From assembly GCF_024171535.1 (NCBI RefSeq), contig NZ_JALJZV010000005.1, forward strand, positions 1 to 64,000: a DNA stretch of 64,000 nucleotides, written 5' to 3'. Below, piece after piece: positions 42,565-50,286 of the stretch. The position numbers and the translations under genes are program-made. The notes under the pieces are model-generated. The model worked only from the letters and a program-made list of their open reading frames with translations, was not told where the DNA came from and did no database searches. The first letter of the stretch is position 1. Every line of letters begins with the position of its first letter. The DNA is from Flavobacterium sp. HSC-61S13. GTDB taxonomy: Bacteria; Bacteroidota; Bacteroidia; Flavobacteriales; Flavobacteriaceae.

Positions 42565-43561
42565 AATTTAAAAGAATTTGATCAAACCGATCTGCATTGG
42601 CAAGGAAAGCGGTTTGAATCGGTAAATAATATAGTTGCTCATCGGGTAAAAGCCCTTGCAATCGCATATAGTCTTTTTCAGTCGTAACGATCTTTTTACC
42701 AGCTGCATTTTTTAAGATCAATTGTAAATCGCGATCGTTGAAAGCATGATGATCCGGAAAACTCATACAAACGGTATCTTCGGTTTTTAATTGTTCGAAG
42801 AAAGTTTTGGGTTTGGCTATACCCGCAACCAAAACTAACTGAGACCTATCTATTAAAGATACCGAAATTTTTTCTTTTTGCGAAAAAACTTCCGCAGCAA
42901 ATTCAATATAGGTGAAAAATATTTTTTGATCACCTGTGAGTTTTAGTCGTTGTTCAATGCGTTTTTGTTCTAAAACACTTAGATTCTTAGGGCATTTGGT
43001 CACCACAACAATTTGCGCACGTTGTGCGCCTTTTCGACTTTCTCGCAAATTACCCGTCGGCAAAAGCCAATCATCACAATACAATTCCGAATAGGTAGTC
43101 AGCAGTATATTCATAGCTGCCTTAACCGGTAGATGCTGAAAGGCATCGTCTAAGACAATCAATTCCAAATCGGGCTTAAGAAGTTGTAACTGCTCAATAC
43201 CGTTGACGCGATTGGCATCAACAGCCACGGATATACCGCTAAATTTTTGATGATATTGAAAGGGTTCATCCCCAATATCCGTCATTTTAGTGTGTTGATC
43301 CGCTAAGATAAAACCTTGACTAGTTCTTTTATATCCCCTACTTAATGTAGCCAATCGAACCTTGTCCGACAATAATCGAATCAGATATTCCACCATAGGC
43401 GTTTTTCCGGTTCCACCAACACTAAGGTTGCCTACAACAATCAACGGTATCGAAAAAGTATGCCTTTTTAAAATATTGTAGTGGTATAAAACATTTCTGA
43501 CTTCAGTAATCCATCCGTAAAGAACAGCAAAGGGAAATAATATTTTTCGAATTAAATTCAT
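42521..43561 (-). CDS. lpxK: tetraacyldisaccharide 4'-kinase
   Basis: The 346-residue protein has an N-terminal membrane-associated helix and the LpxK P-loop VVGNLSVGGTGKTPMVEYL, with later LIVLDDAFQHLPV and LVLVAGIAKPKTFF. It adds the 4'-phosphate to lipid A precursor at the inner membrane. Length is normal. It overlaps the downstream phosphorylase gene by 44 bp. Confidence 0.95.
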   Translation of the reverse strand: MNLIRKILFPFAVLYGWITEVRNVLYHYNILKRHTFSIPLIVVGNLSVGGTGKTPMVEYLIRLLSDKVRLATLSRGYKRTSQGFILADQHTKMTDIGDEPFQYHQKFSGISVAVDANRVNGIEQLQLLKPDLELIVLDDAFQHLPVKAAMNILLTTYSELYCDDWLLPTGNLRESRKGAQRAQIVVVTKCPKNLSVLEQKRIEQRLKLTGDQKIFFTYIEFAAEVFSQKEKISVSLIDRSQLVLVAGIAKPKTFFEQLKTEDTVCMSFPDHHAFNDRDLQLILKNAAGKKIVTTEKDYMRLQGLLPDEQLYYLPIQTAFLANADRFDQILLNYVEQDSRNRSIPQG

Positions 43562-43808
43562 TTATAGATAGTAGTGTTTTTTAAGATCGGAAACAGACTG
43601 ATTCCCCATAGCAAGGCAAGAATACATGAGTCAGAATAATTTAACTTAAATATTCTTATTTACAAGAGCAACACAGTGTCACTTTTACCTGGAGCATGAT
43701 CCTTGCGATGAACGCGTTCTTATTCGCGATTTGGTAACACGAAAGTAGCATTTTTTTTTATCTTTGAGAAATATCTCATTAGAGAAGACAACGTTTTACC
43801 TTACAGTT

Positions 43809-44903
43809 ATGAAAATCAAGCAAATTATCGACATACTCGAAGAAATGGCTCCTTTATCTTATGCCGAAGACTTTGATAATGTTGGTTTATTAGTCGGAAA
43901 TCCGCAGCAAGACATCAACGGAATTTTAGTTTGCCATGACGCACTAGACACGGTAATTGAAGAAGCTATAGAGAAGGATTGCAATATGGTGGTTTGTTTT
44001 CACCCGATTCTCTTTACTGGTTTAAAGAAAATAACCGGGAAAAATTATGTAGAAAGAGCGGTGATCAAAGCGATTCGTCACGATATCGCTATTTATGCCG
44101 TGCATACTGCCTTAGACAACCACAAAGAAGGGGTTAATAAAATTTTCTGCGAAGCTCTGGGCTTGACACAGACCAAAATTCTATTACCGAAAAGCAGTTA
44201 TATTAAAAAATTGGTTACCTATGCCCCTATCGAAGAAACCGCAACTATTAAGCAAGCCCTTTTTGATGCTGGAGCGGGTCAGATCGGCAATTATCAGGAT
44301 TGCAGTTTTGTGTCGACAGGTACGGGTAGCTTTAGAGGTAATGAGGATAGCTCTCCCACAATCGGTACCAAACGAGAATTACAAACTGTTACGGAATCCA
44401 AAATTGAAGTGACTTTTGAAAAACACTTAGAGACCAAAATCCTCAAAACTCTTTTTGACCAGCATTCTTATGAAGAAGTGGCTTATGAGATTTATACTTT
44501 AGAAAATGCTTACCAGCATATAGGTATGGGTATGATCGGAGAATTGGACATAGCGATGAGCGAAACCGAATTTTTAGAACACGTTAAAATTCGCACACAA
44601 ACCGGAGGAATCCGCCATAGTCCATTTCTAAATAGGCCTATTAAACGCGTTGCAGTGCTCGGAGGATCGGGAAGTTTTGCCATTAAAGCAGCAATTCAGC
44701 AAGGGGCAGATGCATTTATTACGGCAGATTTAAAATATCATCAATTTTACGAGGCTGAAAATCAAATACTTTTAGCGGATATCGGTCATTTTGAGAGTGA
44801 ACGATATACAAAAAACTATATAGTTGATTATCTTACAAAAAAAATGCCTAATTTTGCAATTATTTTATCGAGTATAAATACAAATCCAGTTAACTACTTA
44901 TAG
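43809..44903 (+). CDS. Nif3-like dinuclear metal centre hexameric protein
   Basis: From the ATG at 43809 (MKIKQIIDILEEMAP) the protein has 364 residues, the size of long Nif3 members with an inserted PII-like domain. Conserved parts are AEDFDNVGLLVGNP, CFHPILF, YAVHTALDNHKEGVN and a late VLGGSGSFAIKAA ... LADIGHFESE with metal-binding His and Glu. The function is unsettled in the family (a GTP cyclohydrolase I type 2 label is common but weak). It is followed by the DUF164 gene after 2 bp, a classic pairing. Confidence 0.93.
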   Translation: MKIKQIIDILEEMAPLSYAEDFDNVGLLVGNPQQDINGILVCHDALDTVIEEAIEKDCNMVVCFHPILFTGLKKITGKNYVERAVIKAIRHDIAIYAVHTALDNHKEGVNKIFCEALGLTQTKILLPKSSYIKKLVTYAPIEETATIKQALFDAGAGQIGNYQDCSFVSTGTGSFRGNEDSSPTIGTKRELQTVTESKIEVTFEKHLETKILKTLFDQHSYEEVAYEIYTLENAYQHIGMGMIGELDIAMSETEFLEHVKIRTQTGGIRHSPFLNRPIKRVAVLGGSGSFAIKAAIQQGADAFITADLKYHQFYEAENQILLADIGHFESERYTKNYIVDYLTKKMPNFAIILSSINTNPVNYL

Positions 44904-44905
44904 AT

Positions 44906-45685
44906 ATGACAAAGAAAAAAGAATTAACCGTTGAGGAGAAATTAAGAGCGCTATTCGATTTGCAATTAATTGACTCTAGAATTGACGAAATCAAAAATAT
45001 GAGAGGGGAATTGCCTCTAGAAGTAGAAGATTTAAAAGATGAAGTTGCTGGATTAAGCAAACGCTCAGAAAAACTACAATCTGATTTAAGCAACATTGAA
45101 ACTGGAATCAAAGAAAAGAAAACTGCGATTGACAATTTCAAAGATTCTATAAAGAGATATACCGAACAACAAACGGATGTTCGTAACAATAGAGAATTCA
45201 ATTCTTTGACTAAAGAAATTGAGTTTCAAAATCTAGAGATTGAGCTTGCTGAAAAGCACATCAAAGAGATGAAAGCCAGTATCGAATTCAAAAAAACAAA
45301 CATTACAGAGACTTTGGAGCGTTTAGGAGCGAAACAAACGCATTTAGAGCACAAAGAATCGGAGTTAAACAGCATTATGGCTGAAACAGAACGCGAAGAG
45401 AAATTGCTTTTGGAGAAATCAATTGAATTTCAAGAAAACATCGAAGAGCGTTTGTTGATGGCTTATACTAGAATCCGTAATGGAGTTAGAAATGGTTTAG
45501 CAGTAGTATCTATAGAAAGAGGTGCTTCTGGGGGATCATATTTCACAATTCCTCCACAGATCCAAATGGAAATAGCTGGACGTAAAAAAATCATTACTGA
45601 TGAGCATAGTGGACGTATTTTAGTTGACAGCGCTCTTGCAGAAGAAGAAAGAGAAAAAATCGAAGCGTTAATCGCAAAAATATAA
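44906..45685 (+). CDS. DUF164 coiled-coil protein (zinc-ribbon family, ribbon Cys lost)
   Basis: The 259-residue protein has a long coiled coil (about residues 20-180) and the C-terminal region that in relatives is a four-Cys zinc ribbon. Here the positions read GASGGSYF and DEHSGRIL, so the expected cysteines are replaced by Ser and His. I believe this is common in Flavobacteriaceae, so it is not a pseudogene sign, but the protein should not bind zinc in the usual way. It is cotranscribed with the Nif3-like gene. Confidence 0.9.
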   Translation: MTKKKELTVEEKLRALFDLQLIDSRIDEIKNMRGELPLEVEDLKDEVAGLSKRSEKLQSDLSNIETGIKEKKTAIDNFKDSIKRYTEQQTDVRNNREFNSLTKEIEFQNLEIELAEKHIKEMKASIEFKKTNITETLERLGAKQTHLEHKESELNSIMAETEREEKLLLEKSIEFQENIEERLLMAYTRIRNGVRNGLAVVSIERGASGGSYFTIPPQIQMEIAGRKKIITDEHSGRILVDSALAEEEREKIEALIAKI

Positions 45686-45691
45686 TTAAAT

Positions 45692-45721
45692 TGAGCCTCT
45701 ACTAACCTAGAGGCTTTTTTT
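45692..45721 (+). terminator. intrinsic terminator
   Basis: GCCTCTA and TAGAGGC form a stem followed by TTTTTTT, just before the hydrolase start codon. It ends the Nif3-DUF164 transcript. Confidence 0.85.
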
Positions 45722-46576
45722 ATGACAACATTTTTTAGGAGAACCGCAGATTTAGTCGTTTCAAAAACCCTTGGTTTTTTTCTAAATCTCTTGTATTTTA
45801 TTAACGCTCAAAAAAGCACTTCACTGGCCTACGCCCTATTTTCCACGCCTCAAAGTGGAAAATTGACTGCTGATACCCTACCTAAATTCTTACAACTAGC
45901 CCAATTTAAAAGACTTCGATTTAAAGAACATCAAATTCAAACCTATCGCTGGTCGGGATCCGGATCTACTATATTATTGGTACATGGATGGCAGAGCAAT
46001 TCCAGTCGGTGGCAACAACTTATCGAGTATTTACAAACTTTCAACTACAACATCATCACTTTAGACGCACCAGGTCAGGGCTTGAGTAATGGCAAGGAAT
46101 TTAGTCCGCCGATCTACAGCGCTTTTATAGATACAGCACTGAAAGAATTCCGCCCAAAAATATTGATCTCCCATTCGTTGGGTTCTTTTTCAACACTGTA
46201 TCAACTGGCGAACAGCACTTATCCAGAACTGGAAAAAAACATTATTTTAGGCTGCCCAAACACTTTTAAAAACATCGTAAACAACTTCCAAAATCTCCTT
46301 TCCTTTTCCGACAGGAACTATCAAGCCCTGGTTAAGCTTATGGAACAAATGATCAATATGCCCTTAGAGGACTACAACAGCGATCGTTTTATACAAAAAA
46401 TAAGTTTACCAACCTTAATTATACACGATAGACATGACGAAACCATACCTTTTTCCGAAGCGATATCCATTTTAAATGCTTCCGAAAAAACCACGATAAT
46501 CGCTACGGACAATCTCGGTCATAGCCTTCAAAATGACAAAGTCTATCAGAGTATTGCACATTTTATAACCCCCTGA
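45722..46576 (+). CDS. alpha/beta hydrolase
   Basis: The 284-residue protein has the alpha/beta fold pattern: LLVHGWQSNSSRW (oxyanion region), the nucleophile elbow SHSLGS, the acid in IHDRHDETIPF and the catalytic His in NLGHSLQND. No signal peptide is evident; an N-terminal hydrophobic stretch (about residues 15-30) may associate with the membrane. The substrate cannot be told. Its ATG directly follows the T run of the upstream terminator, so its promoter must overlap the end of the previous gene, or some read-through occurs. Confidence 0.88.
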   Translation: MTTFFRRTADLVVSKTLGFFLNLLYFINAQKSTSLAYALFSTPQSGKLTADTLPKFLQLAQFKRLRFKEHQIQTYRWSGSGSTILLVHGWQSNSSRWQQLIEYLQTFNYNIITLDAPGQGLSNGKEFSPPIYSAFIDTALKEFRPKILISHSLGSFSTLYQLANSTYPELEKNIILGCPNTFKNIVNNFQNLLSFSDRNYQALVKLMEQMINMPLEDYNSDRFIQKISLPTLIIHDRHDETIPFSEAISILNASEKTTIIATDNLGHSLQNDKVYQSIAHFITP

Positions 46577-46604
46577 GCAAGCTATGGTGTTAACGAGTGT
46601 AAAA

Positions 46605-46641
46605 CTTTGCTTATAATCCAGTTTAAAATAGTTATTTTTGC
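46605..46641 (+). promoter_or_regulatory. rluF promoter, very close to the start codon
   Basis: TTTG (46606-46609), a 23-nt spacer and TATTTTTG (46633-46640) fit the Bacteroidota promoter. Transcription would begin within a few bases of the ATG at 46645, so the mRNA is probably leaderless or nearly so, or translation starts at the second ATG (46651). Confidence 0.5.
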
Positions 46642-46644
46642 AGT

Positions 46645-47523
46645 ATGGAAATGGAAAACAAATTCACTAGGCTCAATAAATATCTGTCAGAAGTAGGATA
46701 TTGCTCTCGCAGAGAGGCCGATCGATTAATCGAACAGGGAAAAATCACTGTTAATGGCATCTTGCCAGAAATGGGGATGAAGGTTTGTGCTGACGATGAA
46801 ATTATCGTCGATGGTAAACGCATACAGGAATCTAACGATAAGCCAATTTATTTGGCATTTAACAAACCCGTGGGTATTGAATGTACGACCAATCAAACCG
46901 TTAGGCACAATATAGTCGATTACATCAATTACCCAAAGCGAATATTTCCGGTTGGTCGCTTAGACAAAGCCAGTGAGGGTTTGATTTTCATGACCAATGA
47001 CGGCGATATTGTAAACAAGATTTTACGCCAAAAAAACAATCACGAAAAAGAATATATAGTAACGGTTGATCAACCGATTACCGATGACTTTATCAAACGC
47101 ATGTCTGGCGGTATTCCAATTCTAGATACCATTACCAAACCGTGTAAAGTAGAGCGCGTCAGTAAGTTTGTCTTTAGAATGTTTTTAACCCAAGGTTTAA
47201 ACCGACAAATTCGTCGTATGTGTGACTATTTAGATTATGAAGTAGTCGCCCTTAAAAGGGTTCGTATCATCAACATCTCTTTAGATGTGCCTGTTGGTCA
47301 ATATCGCGACATTACAGCCGAGGAATTGGCTGAACTGAACCGATTGGTAGAACCGTCATTAAAAACCGAAGAAGCGAGTTTAGATGTCACAGCAACTGCT
47401 GCAACGGACAACGATTCCACAACAACAAGACCTCGCAAAAAATTTGATCGCGAAAAAACCACGTTTAGAGATCGGGATCGCGCTCCAAAAAACGAAAGAA
47501 GATCTTCGAGACGAGGCAACTAA
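46645..47523 (+). CDS. rluF: 23S rRNA pseudouridine synthase RluF-type
   Basis: The 292-residue protein has an N-terminal S4 RNA-binding domain (LNKYLSEVGYCSRREADRLI), the RsuA-family catalytic segment FPVGRLDKASEGL and the RluF-typical LNRQIRRMCDYLDYEV. RluF modifies U2604 (and U2605) in 23S rRNA. A low-complexity, charged C-terminal tail (about residues 235-292) is extra to the E. coli enzyme. Start at 46645 or at Met 3. Confidence 0.92.
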   Translation: MEMENKFTRLNKYLSEVGYCSRREADRLIEQGKITVNGILPEMGMKVCADDEIIVDGKRIQESNDKPIYLAFNKPVGIECTTNQTVRHNIVDYINYPKRIFPVGRLDKASEGLIFMTNDGDIVNKILRQKNNHEKEYIVTVDQPITDDFIKRMSGGIPILDTITKPCKVERVSKFVFRMFLTQGLNRQIRRMCDYLDYEVVALKRVRIINISLDVPVGQYRDITAEELAELNRLVEPSLKTEEASLDVTATAATDNDSTTTRPRKKFDREKTTFRDRDRAPKNERRSSRRGN

Positions 47524-47547
47524 GCCCCTACTCCATCTATATCATAA

Positions 47548-47590
47548 ACCCCGATAAAACCATCGTTTTGTCGGGGTGTTTTTTTTTACA
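47548..47590 (+). terminator. rluF terminator
   Basis: ACCCCGA (47548-47554) pairs with TCGGGGT (47571-47577), followed by a run of T. The rest of 47590-47820 is AT-rich sequence in which I see no gene. Confidence 0.85.
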
Positions 47591-47828
47591 TAGCACCCGT
47601 AAATCTCTACTAATCTACTCATCTAAGAATTATTTATAAAGAAAAAATAAAATAAATTTTTAACAAAATTAAAACACCTTTTTCCTATAGCTCCCCAATA
47701 AAAACCCATTATTCTATCAATCTTTTTAAAAATTTAAGAACAGCTTTAAACAATTGATTACCCAACAATTAACGGTTAAACCAATCCTGTAACCACAAAT
47801 TTTTTTTCTGAACAAAATTATAATATTT

Positions 47829-47857
47829 TTACTTTGTTTTAATTAAGTCTAAATAAA
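47829..47857 (+). promoter_or_regulatory. promoter and Fur-like operator of the first TonB receptor
   Basis: A TTACTTTG -7-like element (47829-47836) is directly followed by a 21-bp sequence ending AATTAAGTCTAAATAAA (47837-47857). The same 21 bp, with one mismatch, occurs at the second receptor gene. TTTAATTAAGTCTAAAT is an imperfect inverted repeat of TTTAGA-type halves, as I recall for iron-controlled genes in flavobacteria. Position after the -7 fits repression. Confidence 0.6.
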
Positions 47858-47867
47858 ATTAAATAAG

Positions 47868-49892
47868 ATGAAGCACTTTTATTATTGTTGTATACTGGTT
47901 ATAACTCATACGAGTATACAGGCGCAAAACCAATCACAGGATACGATACACCATTCAAAGGATCACAGTATCCTAAACGAAATCACCATCACTGGAGCCG
48001 GATACGAGCAAAAAATCAAGAATACTCCAGCCACCATTTCGGTGCTTACACAAAAGGAAATACAAAAGAAAGCCTATCGCGATATCACTGATGCGCTTCG
48101 AGATGTTCCAGGCGTTATGATAACAGGCGGTGGCAGTACTTCCGATATTTCGATTCGTGGCGCCAATCCGAGTTATACTTTGATCCTGATCGACGGTAAG
48201 CGTGTCAATTCGCGAGAGACTCGGCCCAATTCTGATAATTCGGGTATAGAACAAGGTTGGATGCCTCCTATCTCAAGTATCAAAAGAATTGAGGTCATTA
48301 AAGGCCCGATGTCCTCGTTATACGGATCTGATGCTATGGGCGGGGTTATTAACATCATCACGCATAAACCGTCAACTAGAGGTTGGTATGGAACAATAGC
48401 TTCTGACATTACCGTGCAAGAAAACAGCGACTCGGGTAATTTATATCAAGCTAATGCCAATATCTCCGGCCCTATTATCCCCGGTAAACTCGGTATAAAG
48501 GCAAGCGGATTGTATTCCGAAAGAGAAGAGGACAAAATTCTTGGAGGTTACAATGAACAAAAAATGAAAAGCGGTAATTTGGAATTTAATGGTCAACTGA
48601 CCGACAAAGACAACCTTAATTTGGGATACAATTACAGTCGACAAGACCGTATAAGCACACCGGGATTATCCGCTTCTGAAAAAAGCAAACCCAGCATCAG
48701 CAACTATGAACGCGACAGTTGGGCTTTGACACATGAAGGAGATTACAGTAAAACCAAAACCTTAAATTACATACAATTAGATCAATCGAAAAATCCGGGT
48801 CGCGATATGAAATACAAGAGTCTGATCATAAATTCCAACACCAACTTTAGCCTATATACCCATCGCATTACCGTTGGTGGGGAATTTAGACAGGAAAAAC
48901 TTGAGGATCTAGGAAATTTATTCACGAGCCCTACCGGCACCCTTAGTGAATTGGATCGTTGGAATTTGTCGCTTTTCCTCGAGGGCAACTGGAATTTGCT
49001 CCCGCGTTTTAACGGCGTAACGGCGGGACGTTTTGAAAAAGATGAAAACTATGGTACACGAATAACGCCTAGAGGATATTTGATCTGGAATATCAACGAG
49101 CAATTTACTTTAAAGGGAGGAGTCGCTTCGGGTTATAAAGCTCCTGGATTGCGTCAAAGCAGCGAAGCTTGGGGTCAGATTACCGGTGGTGGTGGTCAAA
49201 CGACACCTGCCGTAATTATCGGTAACTCCGATCTAAAACCCGAAACATCTTTTAACCAAGAAATAACCGCTATGTGGGAAAACGGCAAGGGAATATCAAC
49301 AAGTGTCACCTTTTACCACACGCGTTTTAGCGATAAACTATCGACCTTTAGAATCGATTCAAAAAACGTAGCTGAACACGGCAACAAATACCCCGTTTTG
49401 CCCGATGGAAATTTAGAATTTCAAGGAAATCCCTATCGATTTATTGAGGAGCGTATCAATTTGGATGGAGCCAAAATGCTCGGTATGGAATTAACCCTCA
49501 ATTGGAATTTCACTACAAACTTCAGAATTAAAAATTCTTATACTTTTACACAAAGCGAAATCACTTCCGGACCGGGAAAAGGATATGCGGTAACCAATAT
49601 TCCCAAGCACATAATCATATCGACCTTAGAATGGGATCCTACAAAAGTTGTGCAATTGTGGACGAGAATGAACTTTCAAGATAAAACCGCAGTTTCCTGG
49701 GGTAGATCCAGCACAAATAGTATTATTCCGAGTTATATATTACTGGATTTAGGCAGTGTCTGGAAAATAAACAACCAATTATCGATTACAGCTGGGGCCT
49801 ATAACCTGCTCAATAAAGAGGTGACCCAGGAGGAATATACATTTCGATTGGACGGAAGAAGATACCAATTAGGTGCTCTATTTAACTTTTAA
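47868..49892 (+). CDS. TonB-dependent receptor (FepA/CirA-like), probably iron-related
   Basis: The 674-residue protein has a signal peptide (ending IQAQ), a plug domain (about residues 50-160: TPATISVLTQKEIQKKAYRD, ALRDVPGVMI, SIRGANPSYTLILIDGKRVN, IEVIKGPMSSLYGSDAMGGVINIIT) and a 22-strand type barrel ending in the aromatic terminus LFNF. It imports a bulky ligand, likely a siderophore, across the outer membrane with TonB energy. There is no carboxypeptidase-like N-terminal domain, unlike the next receptor. A Fur-like operator lies in front of it. Confidence 0.92.
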   Translation: MKHFYYCCILVITHTSIQAQNQSQDTIHHSKDHSILNEITITGAGYEQKIKNTPATISVLTQKEIQKKAYRDITDALRDVPGVMITGGGSTSDISIRGANPSYTLILIDGKRVNSRETRPNSDNSGIEQGWMPPISSIKRIEVIKGPMSSLYGSDAMGGVINIITHKPSTRGWYGTIASDITVQENSDSGNLYQANANISGPIIPGKLGIKASGLYSEREEDKILGGYNEQKMKSGNLEFNGQLTDKDNLNLGYNYSRQDRISTPGLSASEKSKPSISNYERDSWALTHEGDYSKTKTLNYIQLDQSKNPGRDMKYKSLIINSNTNFSLYTHRITVGGEFRQEKLEDLGNLFTSPTGTLSELDRWNLSLFLEGNWNLLPRFNGVTAGRFEKDENYGTRITPRGYLIWNINEQFTLKGGVASGYKAPGLRQSSEAWGQITGGGGQTTPAVIIGNSDLKPETSFNQEITAMWENGKGISTSVTFYHTRFSDKLSTFRIDSKNVAEHGNKYPVLPDGNLEFQGNPYRFIEERINLDGAKMLGMELTLNWNFTTNFRIKNSYTFTQSEITSGPGKGYAVTNIPKHIIISTLEWDPTKVVQLWTRMNFQDKTAVSWGRSSTNSIIPSYILLDLGSVWKINNQLSITAGAYNLLNKEVTQEEYTFRLDGRRYQLGALFNF

Positions 49893-49910
49893 CAGTGTTA
49901 TTATAAACTT

Positions 49911-49950
49911 GACCTCATACCAAACGAACTTTTGACATGAGGTTTTTTCT
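49911..49950 (+). terminator. terminator after the first TonB receptor
   Basis: ACCTCAT (49912-49918) pairs with ATGAGGT (49937-49943), followed by TTTTTT. The rest of the 394-bp gap before the next gene is AT-rich and holds only the second receptor's promoter. Confidence 0.75.
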
Positions 49951-50222
49951 ATCTAAAAACACCTAGCAAGCCAAAGGTATTCGTACGACCTTTTTCATCA
50001 TAAATAACACTAAGGCCGAATCAGTCTAAATAAAGACAAAAATGCTTAAATTATGAAGTCGCACTAGTCCAAAACGCTTCAAACACCACTTAAAAGCTAC
50101 TTCGATTTTAACAAAAAAATAATTATTCATCAATTTTAAATTATCAAATAAACAAAAACATCAGTTTTATCATAAAGAACAAGAAACAATTACATTTTTT
50201 TAGTTAGAGCTTATAGAGTTGA

Positions 50223-50278
50223 TTATTTATAATATTTTTTAGCTACTTTTGCAGTAGTTTAAATTAAGTCTAAATAAA
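50223..50278 (+). promoter_or_regulatory. promoter and Fur-like operator of the second TonB receptor
   Basis: TACTTTTG (50244-50251) is a full -7 match, with TTG about 22 nt upstream. At 50258-50278 lies the 21-bp operator shared with the first receptor (one mismatch), here TTTAAATTAAGTCTAAAT plus AAA, a better inverted repeat. The start codon is at 50287. Confidence 0.65.
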
Positions 50279-50286
50279 TAATTGCT

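Noticed and set aside
43562..43808. Riboswitch or small RNA between lpxK and the Nif3-like gene
   Set aside because: I looked for conserved riboswitch cores and convincing hairpins and found none; only weak inverted repeats are present.
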